From: Mesorhizobium sp. LSHC420B00
GTDB lineage: Bacteria; Pseudomonadota; Alphaproteobacteria; Rhizobiales; Rhizobiaceae
DNA length: 44,872 nt
NCBI RefSeq assembly: GCF_000503055.1
Contig: NZ_AYVY01000020.1
Coordinates: 1 to 44,872, forward strand
Direction: 5' to 3'
Position 1 is the first letter of the stretch, and each line of letters starts with the position of its first letter. The translations under genes and the position numbers were made by a program. Positions 33,065 through 41,456 of this stretch are shown in pieces. Under the pieces are notes generated by a model. The model made no database searches, had not been told where the DNA came from, and was given only the letters and a program-made list of their open reading frames with translations.

Positions 33065-34633
33065 TTGATTGGAAAACGCCCCAACATTCTCCTGATCACC
33101 TGCGACCAGTGGCGCGGCGACTGCCTATCGGCTGCTGGCCACAAGGTGGTAAGAACGCCGAATGCCGACGCGTTGGCTGCAGAGGGCATTCTTTTCAAGA
33201 AGCACTATGGCGGCGCCGCGCCTTGCTCGCCGGCGCGCGCCTGCCTCTACACCGGCCTCTACCAGATGAACAATCGTGTCTGCCGCAATGGCACACCGCT
33301 CGACGCCCGCCACGGCAACATAGCGCTCCGGGCGCGTGCCCTCGGCTATGAACCGACGCTGTTCGGCTATACTGATATGGCACGCGATCCGCGTACGCTG
33401 GCGCCTGGCGACCCGCAGCTGAAGAGCTATGAAGGCGTGCTGCCCGGCTTCACCGTACGTCAGCTTCTGCCCGAGCACCAGAAGCCTTGGCTGTCATGGC
33501 TCAAGGCGCGCGGCGTCGATGCCGGCGCCGGCTCCCCCGACATCCATCTCCCGGTGGGTGAAATCCCGGAAAACGACGGCGGGGTTAGCAACGCCCCGCC
33601 CGTCTATTCGAAGGACGAAACGCCGTCGGCCTTCCTGGCCGGCGAATTTATCCGCTGGCTCGGCGAACAGGAGCGCGATGCGCCGTGGTTCGCGCACCTT
33701 TCCTTCATCAGTCCTCACCCACCCTTCATCGTGCCGGCGCCTTACAACGCCATGTACGATCTGGCCATCGGTCCAGCTTTTGACCGCGCCGAAAGCTGGC
33801 AGGCCGAAGCAGCAAGCCACCCTTATCTCGCCTATGAACTTGACCGGCAGGAACGGTCGAAATTCCGGCCCGGCTCGGAGGGCAAGGTGCGCGACTGGGG
33901 CGACGATAATTTTCGCCGCATTCGGGCGCTTTATTACGGCATGATCTCGGAGAGCGATGCGCAGCTTGGCCGGGTCTGGCAAGCAGTCAAGGCGGCCGAT
34001 GCATGGGACGACACCGTCATCGTGCTGACCTCCGACCACGCCGAGATGATGGGCGACCATTTCATGCTGGGCAAGGGCGGCTTCTTCGACGGCAGCTTCC
34101 ATATTCCGCTGATCATTCGCGATCCGCGCCGCCGAAAGGCTGTCGGCAGCAGCGTCGACCGCTTCACCGAGGCGGTGGATTTGGCGCCGACCTTGCTCGA
34201 GCTCACTGGCGGCGAAGTGCTGCCGCATCTCGACGGCCGCTCGCTGGCGCCTTTCCTGGACGCGACGGAGCCGGACGCCTGGCGCGACGCGGCCCATTGG
34301 GAGTTCGATTTCCGCTCGATCGCGGATGGTGATGCCGAACGGTATTTTGGCATCGGTCAACGCCAGTGCAATCTCGCCGTCATCCGTACGGAAAAGTACA
34401 AATATGTGCATTTCGGCGGTGGCCTGCCGCCCTTGCTCTTCGACCTCGAGAAAGACGCCGGCGAGGTGACCAGCGTCGCGGACGACCCAGCCTATCGGCC
34501 GGCGCGGCTGGAACTTGCCGAAAAGCTCCTTGCCTGGCGGGCCGAGCATCTCGACCAGTCGCTGGCGCTCGCCGAATTGACGCATGACGGCGTTACCGGC
34601 CATGTCGCGGGCCTGCCTTTTGCGTCGACATGA
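33065..34633 (+). CDS. Sulfatase-fold hydrolase, phosphonate monoester hydrolase-like
   Basis: 522 residues from TTG 33065 (GAGGATATAGCGG before it). Alkaline phosphatase superfamily. PNILLITCDQWRGDCL gives the metal-binding Asp, and PCSPARACLYTGLY holds the C-x-P-x-R signature with Cys54, which would be converted to formylglycine. DTVIVLTSDHAEMMGDH gives the second metal Asp/His pair. Length and sequence (LYQMNNRVCRNGTPLD, ISPHPPFIVPAPYNAMY, EFDFRSI, YKYVHFGGGLPPLLFDLEKD) agree with rhizobial phosphonate monoester hydrolases, which are promiscuous for phosphonates, phosphodiesters and sulfates. No signal peptide, so cytosolic. Requires a formylglycine-generating enzyme not encoded here. Confidence 0.88.
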   Translation: MIGKRPNILLITCDQWRGDCLSAAGHKVVRTPNADALAAEGILFKKHYGGAAPCSPARACLYTGLYQMNNRVCRNGTPLDARHGNIALRARALGYEPTLFGYTDMARDPRTLAPGDPQLKSYEGVLPGFTVRQLLPEHQKPWLSWLKARGVDAGAGSPDIHLPVGEIPENDGGVSNAPPVYSKDETPSAFLAGEFIRWLGEQERDAPWFAHLSFISPHPPFIVPAPYNAMYDLAIGPAFDRAESWQAEAASHPYLAYELDRQERSKFRPGSEGKVRDWGDDNFRRIRALYYGMISESDAQLGRVWQAVKAADAWDDTVIVLTSDHAEMMGDHFMLGKGGFFDGSFHIPLIIRDPRRRKAVGSSVDRFTEAVDLAPTLLELTGGEVLPHLDGRSLAPFLDATEPDAWRDAAHWEFDFRSIADGDAERYFGIGQRQCNLAVIRTEKYKYVHFGGGLPPLLFDLEKDAGEVTSVADDPAYRPARLELAEKLLAWRAEHLDQSLALAELTHDGVTGHVAGLPFAST

Positions 34634-34635
34634 GA

Positions 34636-34663
34636 AAGCCCGCGCCGTTGCCGGCGCGGGCTT
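34636..34663. terminator. Bidirectional rho-independent terminator-like hairpin
   Basis: AAGCCCGCGCCG (34636-34647) pairs perfectly with CGGCGCGGGCTT (34652-34663) around a TTGC loop. It lies three bases after the sulfatase-fold stop and before the convergent PRC-barrel stop, so it can end both transcripts. The run of T is short on both sides. Confidence 0.75.
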
Positions 34664-34684
34664 ACCTGTCGACTGAGATGCAGC

Positions 34685-36031
34685 TTACCGCATGATCATG
34701 CGCTGTTTGTCGCGGTTTTGCGCATAGCTGCCCTTGTCATAGGCGGCCTGCGCCTCGAGCTGCTCCTTGGTGAAGTTCGTGTAGAGATAGCGCTTGCCGT
34801 TCTTGTCGGTCATGAATTTCAGGTTGTCCATACCGACTGCCACCTCCTTCTCGCCGACGCCGAGGAAGCCGCCGACGTCGATGATGACTGCGTCGACCTT
34901 CTTGTCGCCGCTCAGCACGACGTCGCCGATCTCGCCGACATTGGCATCATTGGCGCCGTAAACGGTTGTTCCAACCAGATCCTCGGCCCGGATTTCGCCT
35001 ATCGGCATTTCAGTCAGCGTCGACTTGTCGATCGAGCCGGTCTTGGTCTGGTCGGCCGCGGAATTAGCCGTGGGCGCCGGCGCCGGGGCATTTTGAGCCG
35101 TTTTACTGGCTTGGTCAGTGTTGCTGGTCGTCGCGGTGTTGCTGGCCGTCACGGTAGGCGTGACGGTGGCAGGCGCAGTAGCCGCGGCATCGTTCGACGC
35201 AGTGGTTGCCGGGGCCGGATCATAGGCCTTGCGGTTGAAGTCCGGCTGTGCCTGCAGCTCTTCCTTGGTCGTTTGCGCGACCAGCCAGCGATCGCCGTTC
35301 CTCTCGGCCCACTGCGCCTTGTCGAAATCATAGGCGACGTTCTTTTCGCCGATGCCGAGGAAGCCGCCGACACCGATGATCAGCGATTGCGCCTTGGCTT
35401 CCTTGTTGATGACGATGTCGTTCACGTCACCGATGTTTTGGGCGTCGTCGCCGGTGCCGTTATAGACGGTCTCGCCGATGATATTGGTGGCGAGATTGCC
35501 CTCGGCGCGCTTCACTGGCTCAGCCGGCGCGGCAGGCGCCGGGGTTGTATTTTGCGCGCTGGTGGAAGGGGCGGCAGGCGCCGCATTATCCGCCGAAGCT
35601 GGTGGCGGAGGCGGATCGTAAGGCCTCCGGTCGAAATCCGGCTGAGCCGTCAACTCATCCTTCGTCGTTTGCGCTATCAGCCAACGGTCGCCATTTCTTT
35701 CGGCCCATTGCATCTTTTTGTAGTCGAAAGCGACGTTCTTGGTTCCTATGCCAAGAAAACCGCCGACGCCGATGACGACGGATTTTACCTCGCCGCGCTC
35801 GTCGAAGACGACGTCGCTGATGTTGCCGATATTCTGGGCATCGTCGCCGCTGCCATTATAGACGGATTCGCCGATGATGTTGGTGGCAAGGCTGCCCTCG
35901 GCACGTATCGCCGGAGCGGTATCCTGGGCGGCGGGTGGTTGCGCCGGCGCCGGGGTCGTCGCCGATTGCGCAAATGCACCCGTCGCAATCAATGTTGCGA
36001 CTGCTGTCGTGGTTAAAAGGGTGCGGATCAT
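34685..36031 (-). CDS. Exported protein with three PRC-barrel domains
   Basis: 448 residues from ATG 36031 (AGGAGACAC upstream). Signal peptide 1-21 (MIRTLLTTTAVATLIATGAFA). Three PRC-barrel modules follow, each with a GDDAQNIG or NVGEIGDVV entry and a GVGGFLGIG or DVGGFLGVG strand, at about residues 50-130, 180-260 and 345-430, joined by Pro/Ala/Thr-rich linkers. The first two modules are near duplicates (LATNIIGE, ERNGDRWL, AQTTK). PRC barrels bind other proteins or surfaces; periplasmic multi-copy forms are common in rhizobia but not characterised. An EcfG-type promoter precedes it. Confidence 0.9.
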   Translation of the reverse strand: MIRTLLTTTAVATLIATGAFAQSATTPAPAQPPAAQDTAPAIRAEGSLATNIIGESVYNGSGDDAQNIGNISDVVFDERGEVKSVVIGVGGFLGIGTKNVAFDYKKMQWAERNGDRWLIAQTTKDELTAQPDFDRRPYDPPPPPASADNAAPAAPSTSAQNTTPAPAAPAEPVKRAEGNLATNIIGETVYNGTGDDAQNIGDVNDIVINKEAKAQSLIIGVGGFLGIGEKNVAYDFDKAQWAERNGDRWLVAQTTKEELQAQPDFNRKAYDPAPATTASNDAAATAPATVTPTVTASNTATTSNTDQASKTAQNAPAPAPTANSAADQTKTGSIDKSTLTEMPIGEIRAEDLVGTTVYGANDANVGEIGDVVLSGDKKVDAVIIDVGGFLGVGEKEVAVGMDNLKFMTDKNGKRYLYTNFTKEQLEAQAAYDKGSYAQNRDKQRMIMR

Positions 36032-36113
36032 CTTAGTGTCTCCTCGTCGGTGATTTCGTGCACGCCCTGCCCGCCTGGCGTCACTGCGGGCGCAGCGTCT
36101 TCTGCATGTTCAC

Positions 36114-36138
36114 AACGTTGTGACCACACTGTTGTTCC
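36114..36138 (-). promoter_or_regulatory. EcfG-type promoter for the PRC-barrel gene
   Basis: Minus strand: GGAAC (36138-36134), 16 bases, CGTT (36117-36114), about 80 bases before ATG 36031. Confidence 0.75.
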
Positions 36139-36202
36139 GAAAAAAGCCGCGGTGCACCCTGTGCGATGTCAATGGTTCTCGGATTCGCCGCGCTGGTCGA
36201 AC

Positions 36203-36227
36203 GGAACATTTTCTCGGCCGCCCCGTT
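36203..36227 (+). promoter_or_regulatory. EcfG-type promoter for the lipid kinase-like gene
   Basis: GGAAC (36203-36207), 16 bases, CGTT (36224-36227), about 56 bases before ATG 36284. With the site at 36114-36138 it makes a divergent pair. Confidence 0.75.
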
Positions 36228-36283
36228 CCACTCCCGGCTGGGGCCCCGCCCCGGCCCGATAGGTGCTGGAAAATGGAACGGCC

Positions 36284-37204
36284 ATGCGGTTTGCAGCGGT
36301 GCTGAACAAGGACGGGGGCACCCTGCGCACCATCGATCTTGAGGCCTTCGCCAGCTGGATGCGCGGCACGCTTGAGACTGCCGGCCACTCGATCGATATC
36401 GAAATCGTCGCCGGCAAGGATATCGTCGCCACGCTGGACGGCGTAGCTTCCAGGCGCGGCATCGACGTCGTGCTGGCGGGCGGCGGCGACGGCACCATTT
36501 CGGCCGCGGCAGCCCGTTTGATGAATGGGGAGAAGGCGCTGGCAATTCTGCCGGCTGGCACAATGAACCTTTTTGCGCGCGGCCTCGGTATTCCGCAGAC
36601 CCTCGATGCGGCACTGAAATCGTTTGCGGACGGCGAGGTGATGGCGATTGACATTGCAACAGCCAACGGCCGGCCTTTCGTGCATCAATTCTCGATCGGC
36701 ATGCACGCCAGGATGGTGCAACTGCGCCAGAAGATGGAATTCGGCTCGCGGCTGGGGAAGATGCGTGCTTCGGTGCGAGCCGCTTGGGCAACGATCAACA
36801 ATCCACCGGCGATGAACGTAACGCTGACGGTCGGTGAGGCCGAGATCAGAACCCGGATCACCGGTATCGGCATCACCAACAATCTGTTCGGCGAGGGCCA
36901 CCTGCCCTATGCCGACAATCCGGCAGGCGGCGTGCTGGGCATCTATGTCACCGTGGCACGGCGGCGCGGCGAATTGATCAGGTTCCTCTTTGACGTCGCC
37001 CGTGGGAAATGGCGCGGCAACGAGCATGTCGAAATCCATCAGGCAAACCGCGCCGTTTTGAAAATCCATTCGACGAACAGGAAAGTTCAGGCCGTCATGG
37101 ACGGCGAACTGGTAAAGCTCGATCGCGAGACGACCGTCGAAATCCATCCGCGCGCGTTGAATGTTCTCGTCCCGGCGCGCGCCGCCGAGGCAAAGGTTGC
37201 CTGA
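36284..37204 (+). CDS. Diacylglycerol kinase-like (DAGK_cat) family protein
   Basis: 306 residues from ATG 36284, with GGAACGG upstream; GTG 36263 would add 7 residues. The catalytic-domain signature VVLAGGGDGTISAAAARL lies near residues 62-80, followed by LAILPAGTMNLFARGLGIP, which forms the nucleotide site of the DAGK/YegS/sphingosine kinase family. The C-terminal half is the two-layer beta domain with GVLGIYVT and AVMDGE. The family phosphorylates lipid alcohols such as diacylglycerol with ATP on the inner membrane surface. EcfG-type promoter upstream suggests membrane lipid adjustment under stress. Confidence 0.9.
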   Translation: MRFAAVLNKDGGTLRTIDLEAFASWMRGTLETAGHSIDIEIVAGKDIVATLDGVASRRGIDVVLAGGGDGTISAAAARLMNGEKALAILPAGTMNLFARGLGIPQTLDAALKSFADGEVMAIDIATANGRPFVHQFSIGMHARMVQLRQKMEFGSRLGKMRASVRAAWATINNPPAMNVTLTVGEAEIRTRITGIGITNNLFGEGHLPYADNPAGGVLGIYVTVARRRGELIRFLFDVARGKWRGNEHVEIHQANRAVLKIHSTNRKVQAVMDGELVKLDRETTVEIHPRALNVLVPARAAEAKVA

Positions 37205-37263
37205 CGTGAGGTAGCGTGATGTGGGGTTGCGTGATGCGGGTTGGCACGAGAGATGGAGAGAGT

Positions 37264-37437
37264 CTAGCCGCTGGGTGTGTTGCCCTGCTCGGTCTTAGGC
37301 GTCTCGATCATCCAGCCGTAGATTTCGGCGACGCCCCAGGCGATAAAAGCCAGCAACAGCGCGGCGATCAGGATACGAAGGACATGCTGACCCCGCCGCC
37401 CTTGTCGGGCTTTGTTTTCAGGAACGATTTTTGGCAT
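37264..37437 (-). CDS. Small single-span membrane protein
   Basis: 57 residues from ATG 37437 (GGAG upstream; the longer frame from 37605 is unlikely). A basic N-terminus (PENKARQGRRGQHVLR) is followed by one membrane helix (ILIAALLLAFIAWGVAEIYGW) and a short tail. No family recognised. Its own EcfG-type promoter makes it likely to be a real stress-induced gene despite the length. Confidence 0.7.
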   Translation of the reverse strand: MPKIVPENKARQGRRGQHVLRILIAALLLAFIAWGVAEIYGWMIETPKTEQGNTPSG

Positions 37438-37491
37438 GGTCTGGCTCCATATTTGGCGCCGGCAGGCGTAGCTAGCAGGGCATTGGCTGGT

Positions 37492-37516
37492 AACGGCTCC
37501 CCGCTGCGAAAGTTCC
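37492..37516 (-). promoter_or_regulatory. EcfG-type promoter for the small membrane protein
   Basis: Minus strand: GGAAC (37516-37512), 16 bases, CGTT (37495-37492), 55 bases before ATG 37437. Confidence 0.7.
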
Positions 37517-37583
37517 GGCTCGACAAGGCGGCAAACGGGCCGGTTGGCCTGATCAATCAGCGGGGCCGGCCACTGGGGGCGTA

Positions 37584-39110
37584 GTGGACGACAATAGCCA
37601 GACAAAGCCGGGCCTGCCGGTCGATATTCGCCATGTGGTGGGCGCTGCGGACCGCCTTGCCGTGCTGCACGGCCTCGACGCGCTGGATACGGCTGCCGAC
37701 CCTGATTTCGACCGTATCAGCGGTCTTGCCGCTTCGGCGATGCAAACGCCTGTCGCACTGATCACGCTGGTCGATGCCGAGCGGCAGTGGTTCAAGTCCT
37801 GTATCGGCCTCAACGAGACCGAAACCGCAACCGAGACATCGTTCTGCGCCTATACCATCGCAGCCGGCGACGTGCCGATGGTGGTGGCCGACGCGGCGAC
37901 GGATCCGCGGTTCAAAGCCAATCCGCTGGTCACCGGCGAGCATCATATCCGCTTTTACGCCGGCGTGCCGATCGTAGTCGACGGCGCACTGATCGGCACG
38001 CTCTGCGTGCTCGACCGGAAGCCGCACGCACGTCCCTCTTCTGTCCAGATCGACCAACTGTCGGCGCTAGCTGGCCTCGCCGCGAGCCTGTTCACGCTGA
38101 AGGATGCAACCCGCAGCGCAGCGATTGCCGAGGCCGCACTGGCTCGAGAGGAAAAGCGGCGCGCTATTGCGCTCGATGCAGCTTCGCTCGCCAGTTGGGC
38201 ATGGGATATCCGCAGCGACATGATCGACTGCGATGTCCTGCTGTCCGAATTGTTCAACTTGCCCAAGTCGAACAGGCTGAGAGCGCGCGACATCCTGACC
38301 GCCATCGACCCGCGCGACGTTCATCAGACCGAAACACGCTTTCGCGACGCGCTGACCGGCAGCGACGATTATTTTGGCGAATACCGTGTCAAAGGCCTCG
38401 ATCCGCCGCGATGGATCGCAACGCGCGGCCGCGTCATAGAGCGCGACGGCGAGGGCAAGCCGACGCTGATCTTCGGCGTCAACTACGACATCACCGAACG
38501 CAAGCTTGGCGAAGAACGTCAACGGCTGTTGCTGCGCGAGCTCAATCACCGCGTCAAGAACACTTTGGCAACCGTACAGGCGCTGGCGACGCAGACCGTT
38601 CGCCATGCCCGTCAGCCAAGCGAATTCCTTGAAGCTTTCAGCGCCAGGCTGCAGGCGCTGGGCGTTGCGCACAGCCTGCTGTCGGACCGCGAGTGGCGCG
38701 GCATCGGCATTCGGGAGTTGGTGGAGATCGAAGTAAAGCCGTTTCAAACCGCTGGACAATCGCGCATGGCGATCTCCGGCACCGATGTCCTGCTCTCACC
38801 CGACCAGGCAGTCGGACTCGGCCTGATCCTGCATGAACTGGCAAGTAACGCACTACAACATGGGGCGCTCTCGGTTTCTTCCGGAAAGGTCGATCTCAAT
38901 TGGAAGGTGCAAGGCAGGAAGGGTGCACGACGTCTGTTGCTGGCTTGGCGTGAAAGCGGCGGCCCGCGGGTTGCGCCGCCCGAACGCCATGGCTTCGGCT
39001 CGATCCTGATCCGCCGCAGCCTGGCCAAGGTCATTTCCAGCGAGGTGACCCATGAATTCCGGCCCGACGGCGTAATCGCGGAAATATCGATGCCGCTCGA
39101 CGATTTGTGA
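37584..39110 (+). CDS. GAF-PAS sensor histidine kinase, HWE family
   Basis: 508 residues from GTG 37584 (GGGGG upstream). GAF domain about residues 20-160 (DFDRISGLAASAMQTPVALITLVD, FYAGVPIVVDGALIGTLCVLD). PAS domain about 190-310 with a PAC-like end (GVNYDITERK). The HWE kinase core has the phospho-acceptor His322 in ELNHRVKNTLATVQALA, the WRGIGIRELV motif and the N box LILHELASNALQHGAL. No membrane segment, so a soluble sensor. HWE kinases often feed PhyR in the general stress response; the phyR locus is only 4 kb away. No EcfG-type site was seen before it. Confidence 0.92.
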   Translation: MDDNSQTKPGLPVDIRHVVGAADRLAVLHGLDALDTAADPDFDRISGLAASAMQTPVALITLVDAERQWFKSCIGLNETETATETSFCAYTIAAGDVPMVVADAATDPRFKANPLVTGEHHIRFYAGVPIVVDGALIGTLCVLDRKPHARPSSVQIDQLSALAGLAASLFTLKDATRSAAIAEAALAREEKRRAIALDAASLASWAWDIRSDMIDCDVLLSELFNLPKSNRLRARDILTAIDPRDVHQTETRFRDALTGSDDYFGEYRVKGLDPPRWIATRGRVIERDGEGKPTLIFGVNYDITERKLGEERQRLLLRELNHRVKNTLATVQALATQTVRHARQPSEFLEAFSARLQALGVAHSLLSDREWRGIGIRELVEIEVKPFQTAGQSRMAISGTDVLLSPDQAVGLGLILHELASNALQHGALSVSSGKVDLNWKVQGRKGARRLLLAWRESGGPRVAPPERHGFGSILIRRSLAKVISSEVTHEFRPDGVIAEISMPLDDL

Positions 39111-39168
39111 CGCGAGGATTTTTCGACCGGGCGCCAGAATCGTTTGGGCCGAACTATCCGCTTCCGAA

Positions 39169-39648
39169 CTATTTCCCTTTGCCGGTATCCGGATCGTCGG
39201 AGTCGGGCTTCACGTTCTCGCGGTAGATGGCGTAGGCTGCGAGTGCTATCGCCGGGCCGAGAATGGCGCCCAATCCGCCCTTCGCCACGCCACCTTTGCC
39301 CTTGAGCAGCGCCGGCAGCACGGCGAGTGCTGCGGCGATGCCGACCGCCTTCATGTCGGCGTTGCGTCGCTTCGCCCGGCGTCTGGCGCGCGAGCCGGCC
39401 GACATCCGGTAGACGAGCAGGATGAGACCGGCGATTGCCAGAAAGCCGATCCCGAAGCTCAACGACGCTGCCATCGGTCCATAGCGGGCCGCCGTCCAGA
39501 TATAGGCTGCCCCGACTAGGAAGCCGAGGCCGCACAGCGCCGCGAGTGCTGCGACCGAATAGACCATCGCAGCGACGCGCGCGCGTTGTATCGCCGCAAT
39601 GGTTTCGCCCGAGGCGAGGCCCGAGATCAGCGATGCAAGCATTCCCAT
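39169..39648 (-). CDS. Small membrane protein (phage-holin-superfamily-like), operon with a DUF883-like gene
   Basis: 159 residues from ATG 39648. Two clear membrane helices (about residues 26-50 and 58-82: VYSVAALAALCGLGFLVGAAYIW and MAASLSFGIGFLAIAGLILLVY), a very basic loop (SRARRRAKRRN), then a hydrophobic Gly/Ala-rich segment (GIAAALAVLPALLKG, LGAILGPAIALAAYAIY) and an acidic tail. The first two helices resemble the holin-X-like family found beside DUF883 genes. It starts ten bases after the DUF883-like gene ends. Function unknown; inner membrane. Confidence 0.75.
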   Translation of the reverse strand: MGMLASLISGLASGETIAAIQRARVAAMVYSVAALAALCGLGFLVGAAYIWTAARYGPMAASLSFGIGFLAIAGLILLVYRMSAGSRARRRAKRRNADMKAVGIAAALAVLPALLKGKGGVAKGGLGAILGPAIALAAYAIYRENVKPDSDDPDTGKGK

Positions 39649-39658
39649 GCGTGCAGAA

Positions 39659-39985
39659 CTAGCGGCGCGCGAGGAGTGCGAAGAGGAACCCGACGCCTGC
39701 GGCGATCGCCAGCGAAGTCACAGGCTTTTCGCGCATATGGGCTATCAGCTGCGCCTCGATGTCTTTGGCGTTGCTGCGCAGGCTGTCGAAGGCTGCTTCG
39801 CCCTGGGTTCGCAACTGCTCGACGCCCTCGGCGGCGGCGCGCCGCGCAGCCCCGTAGCCATGTTCGCCAGTTTTGGCCAACAGCTTGGTAAGTTGGTCGA
39901 TGTCGGCCTTCAGTTGTGCGATGTCGGCCTCAATATCGGAATTCGTGCGGGCTTCGTTCGCGGCCTTTCCTGCGGCAGTCGCCAT
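39659..39985 (-). CDS. DUF883 / ElaB-YqjD-like membrane-anchored protein
   Basis: 108 residues from ATG 39985 with AAGGAGAG upstream. Long amphipathic helix (SDIEADIAQLKADIDQLTKLLAKTG ... AEGVEQLRTQGEAAFDSLRSNAKDIEAQLIAHMREKP, positions about 15-88) and a C-terminal membrane helix (VTSLAIAAGVGFLFALLARR). This is the ElaB/YqjD layout; the E. coli relatives bind ribosomes at the inner membrane in stationary phase. An EcfG-type promoter lies 33 bases upstream, consistent with stress induction of both genes. Confidence 0.88.
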   Translation of the reverse strand: MATAAGKAANEARTNSDIEADIAQLKADIDQLTKLLAKTGEHGYGAARRAAAEGVEQLRTQGEAAFDSLRSNAKDIEAQLIAHMREKPVTSLAIAAGVGFLFALLARR

Positions 39986-40017
39986 TGCTTCACTCTCCTT
40001 GCTTTTGCTCGGTCGAA

Positions 40018-40042
40018 AACGCCCAACAGACCCCAAGGTTCC
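40018..40042 (-). promoter_or_regulatory. EcfG-type promoter for the DUF883-like operon
   Basis: Minus strand: GGAAC (40042-40038), 16 bases, CGTT (40021-40018), directly before the ribosome binding site of the gene starting at 39985. Confidence 0.75.
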
Positions 40043-40210
40043 GGCACGAACCTCTTCTAACCCTATCTCCGGCAGCGCTCGTTGCAAATGCCTTGCAAGG
40101 GCCGCGGCCGACGCATCCGCCGGCATGTCTTTTTAAATGACAGCATGCCAAATAGCGATCATGACTTCCCCGGTTTGAAGATAGAGGCGCATTTAAGGAG
40201 ATATTGCTGC

Positions 40211-40579
40211 GTGGGCCCATCGCTTGACGGTTTGCGGATTCTTATCCTGGAAGATGAGTTCCTGATTGCCATGGATATCGAGCAGCTTTGTCGCGACTAC
40301 GGCGCGCTCGATGTGGTCATCGCCCGTGATCTGACTGAGATCGAACAGCAAGACGTTACCGCGCAGTTCGACGTGGCCATCGTCGACCTCATGCTGAGCG
40401 GCGTTTCGACGCTTCAATTTGCTTCACGGCTGCGTGAAGCTGGCATCCCGTTCGTCTTCGCCTCGGGCCAGTCGGATATGGACGAGATCAAGAAATCCTT
40501 TCCCGGCGTCAGACTGGTCACCAAGCCCTATTCGGGAGACGATCTCGTCGAGGCAGTGGCAGCGGCCTGCAGGCGCTGA
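40211..40579 (+). CDS. Single-domain response regulator, SdrG/FATGUY-like
   Basis: 122 residues from GTG 40211, chosen because AAGGAG lies ten bases upstream and the REC fold starts here; the longer frame from 40082 reads unnaturally. REC features: acidic pocket LILEDEFLIAMDIE, phospho-acceptor Asp59 in VAIVDLML, Ser/Thr position in PFVFASGQ, and Lys in VTKPY. No output domain. PFVFASGQ resembles the PFxFATGY signature of FATGUY regulators such as SdrG, which modulate phosphoflow to PhyR in other alphaproteobacteria. Its position next to ecfG supports this role. Confidence 0.85.
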   Translation: MGPSLDGLRILILEDEFLIAMDIEQLCRDYGALDVVIARDLTEIEQQDVTAQFDVAIVDLMLSGVSTLQFASRLREAGIPFVFASGQSDMDEIKKSFPGVRLVTKPYSGDDLVEAVAAACRR

Positions 40580-40610
40580 GGGCGCGGAGCGGCTCGAACA
40601 CGCCCACGCT

Positions 40611-41162
40611 TCACGCTGCCGTCGACCCCGTTACCTGAGCCGAAATTGCGTCCGGGCCATACTCGTCTTCACCGGAGATCTTCAAGATTTCCTGCAGCCG
40701 CGTGCGGGCGCGGCTGACGCGGCTCTTGATCGTTCCGACGGCGCAGCCGCAGATCTCGGCCGCTTCCTCGTAGGAGAAGCCCGATGCGCCGATGAGGATA
40801 ATGGCTTCGCGCTGGTCTTCGGGCAGCAACTCGAGCGCGCCGCGAAAGTCTTCGAGGTCAAGCTGGCCGTGCTGGGCCGGATGAACGGCAAGTCTGGCCG
40901 TCATGACGCCATCGCTGTCCTGCACCTCGCGGCCGCGCTTGCGCATCTGCGAATAGAATTCGTTGCGCAAGATCGTGAACAGCCATGCCTTCAGATTGGT
41001 GCCGGGCTGGAAGCTTTCATGCTTGTCCCAGGCCTTGACTAATGTTTCCTGCACCAGGTCGTCGGCCTTGTCGGCATTTTGCGTCAGCGACACGGCAAAA
41101 GCCCGCAGGCTCGGGATCGAGCCGAGCAAGTCGGTCTTGAAGCCCTGGGAGACGGCCGCCAT
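40611..41162 (-). CDS. ecfG: EcfG-type ECF sigma factor (general stress response)
   Basis: 183 residues from ATG 41162, three bases after the NepR stop, with AAGGACTGAGG upstream. Sigma-2 region about 15-80 (ADDLVQETLVKAWDKHESFQPGTNLKAWLFTILRNEFYS) and sigma-4 about 110-165 (LPEDQREAIILIGASGFSYEEAAEICGCAVGTIKSRVSRARTRL), as in ECF15/EcfG. It directs RNA polymerase to GGAAC-N16/17-(C)GTT promoters and is held inactive by NepR until phosphorylated PhyR captures NepR. Gene order nepR-ecfG divergent from phyR is the standard rhizobial layout. Its operon has an EcfG-type promoter, hence positive feedback. Confidence 0.95.
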   Translation of the reverse strand: MAAVSQGFKTDLLGSIPSLRAFAVSLTQNADKADDLVQETLVKAWDKHESFQPGTNLKAWLFTILRNEFYSQMRKRGREVQDSDGVMTARLAVHPAQHGQLDLEDFRGALELLPEDQREAIILIGASGFSYEEAAEICGCAVGTIKSRVSRARTRLQEILKISGEDEYGPDAISAQVTGSTAA

Positions 41163-41165
41163 GCC

Positions 41166-41369
41166 TCAGTCCTTCTTCTGTACAGGTTCGGCCTTTTCCA
41201 ACTGGCTGAGCAGTTGTGCGAAGCGATCCGGCACATTGTCGGAGACCAGCTCGTCGTAATATTGTTTGAGTTTGCGGCCGATTTCCGAGTTCGGCCCAAG
41301 CGGGTCGCGGGAAGCAGCCCGGCGCCCGTTGCCAACGCCAGCCGTGGTAGCTTTCGTCATGTTCTTCAT
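41166..41369 (-). CDS. nepR: NepR anti-sigma factor
   Basis: 67 residues from ATG 41369 (AAAGGGCGAA upstream; ATG 41360 possible). The NepR core is clear: SEIGRKLKQYYDELVSDNVPDRFAQLLSQLEKAE, two helices that wrap around EcfG sigma domains or the PhyR sigma-like domain; VPDRF is the family hallmark. The N-terminus is basic and disordered. Cytosolic switch partner. Co-transcribed with ecfG. Confidence 0.93.
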   Translation of the reverse strand: MKNMTKATTAGVGNGRRAASRDPLGPNSEIGRKLKQYYDELVSDNVPDRFAQLLSQLEKAEPVQKKD

Positions 41370-41456
41370 TTCGCCCTTTGTCCCAGCCTTAAGCCGCCCT
41401 TCAACACATAACGCAAGGCAAGCGGCAGCCTCGTCTGGTTGCCCAACCCCGCCCTA

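Noticed and set aside
36110..37147. Minus-strand frame of 345 codons opposite the lipid kinase-like gene
   Set aside because: Shadow of the plus-strand DAGK-like gene, which has the family motifs.
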